Shown here: piece by piece, positions 63,917-64,000 of the stretch
Layout of the letters: every line of letters begins with the position of its first letter
How positions within the stretch are numbered: position 1 is the first letter of the stretch
DNA from: an uncultured Flavobacteriaceae bacterium
GTDB lineage: Bacteria > Bacteroidota > Bacteroidia > Flavobacteriales > Flavobacteriaceae
DNA: 64,000 nucleotides
Reading direction: 5' to 3'
Assembly: GCA_947503005.1 (NCBI GenBank)
Contig: CANNCA010000007.1
Span: 247,987 to 311,986 of the forward strand
Made by a program: the position numbers and the translations under genes
The notes under the pieces: generated by a model
Seen by the model: only the letters and a program-made list of their open reading frames with translations
Told to the model about the DNA's origin: nothing
Database searches by the model: none

Positions 63917-64000
63917 GTTAGCTAACGGTTTAGCTATGAACAGTACGGGAGCAAACTAGCGTTTGCTTTCCGCAACGCTCATAGCAAAATCTTTTTGTTT
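63917..64000. repeat. Second palindromic repeat, cut by window edge
   Basis: It begins with GTTAGCTAACGG, identical over 11 bases to the end of the repeat at 63034-63170. GCTATGA pairs with TCATAGC near 63983, with GAGCAAAC pairing GTTTGCTT inside. The element seems to run past the window end. Confidence 0.6.

Noticed and set aside
63034..64000. Canonical integron cassette array
   Set aside because: No integron integrase is in the window, and the ends do not fit the standard RYYYAAC/GTTRRRY boxes exactly, so only a cassette-like repeat structure is claimed.

Overview
The window reads as chromosome of a marine-type Flavobacteriaceae (Bacteroidota). The protein families are flavobacterial: a Bat-like operon, a clade II nitrous oxide reductase with a lipoprotein signal, DUF5777, a FadN-FadA-FadE beta-oxidation set and a full-length PurL. 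The DNA is AT-rich by eye, and several good promoters match the Bacteroidota -7 consensus TAnnTTTG. Coding density is high and almost all genes are intact. I see no rRNA, tRNA, CRISPR array, prophage or intact insertion sequence.

Layout. 1-6170: the distal part of a Bat-like operon (DUF58, BatA-type and two large membrane proteins). 6296-7271: a small multidrug-export-family protein and an unknown protein. 7253-19111: a respiratory nitrous-oxide island. A leftward operon holds two c-type cytochromes and a DUF5777 barrel, next to a leftward Rrf2 regulator. Facing them is a rightward run: cytochrome c lipoprotein, fasciclin lipoprotein, nosZ, a Met-rich membrane protein, nosL, a flavin-binding-fold protein, a cupin, nosD, nosF, nosY and a 12-TM-type membrane protein. 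19126-22707: class IV aminotransferase and a msrB-selO-msrA methionine sulfoxide repair/AMPylation group. 22864-24280: a lone glycosyltransferase in an AT-rich stretch. 24281-31920: housekeeping genes (mnmE, dnaN, SAM hydroxide adenosyltransferase, phoH, purC) with two secreted coiled-coil proteins and a DUF4870 protein. 31923-42391: a long leftward run of three secreted peptidases (M1, S41, M28), a TMEM175-type channel, an MFS transporter, a beta-propeller/tandem SnoaL protein and the trehalose synthase/phosphatase, divergent from a GH15 hydrolase. 44305-53909: a PLP decarboxylase, then fatty-acid degradation (acyl-CoA ligase, MarR regulator, fadN, fadA, fadE). 54181-58965: short ORFs, a GNAT gene and purL, with a degenerate second copy of the purL 3' end. 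59231-64000: accessory genes, including a divergent HxlR/SDR/LLM unit, an XRE/DUF2975 pair and a lipoprotein gene framed by palindromic repeats.

Function. The island at 7-19 kb should let the cell respire N2O to N2. NosZ is exported by Sec, NosL delivers copper, NosDFY mature the CuZ centre, and the cytochromes probably carry electrons. nosR and the nosG/H/C electron-transfer genes are absent here, so the local cytochromes and membrane proteins are candidates for that role. The region at 45.8-53.9 kb is a coherent fatty-acid degradation unit with a near-ideal MarR operator. Points most worth a second look are the purL 3'-end duplication around the GNAT gene, the palindrome-bounded lipoprotein cassette at the right edge, two identical-spacing ECF-type promoters, and the unusual accessory genes of the nos cluster.
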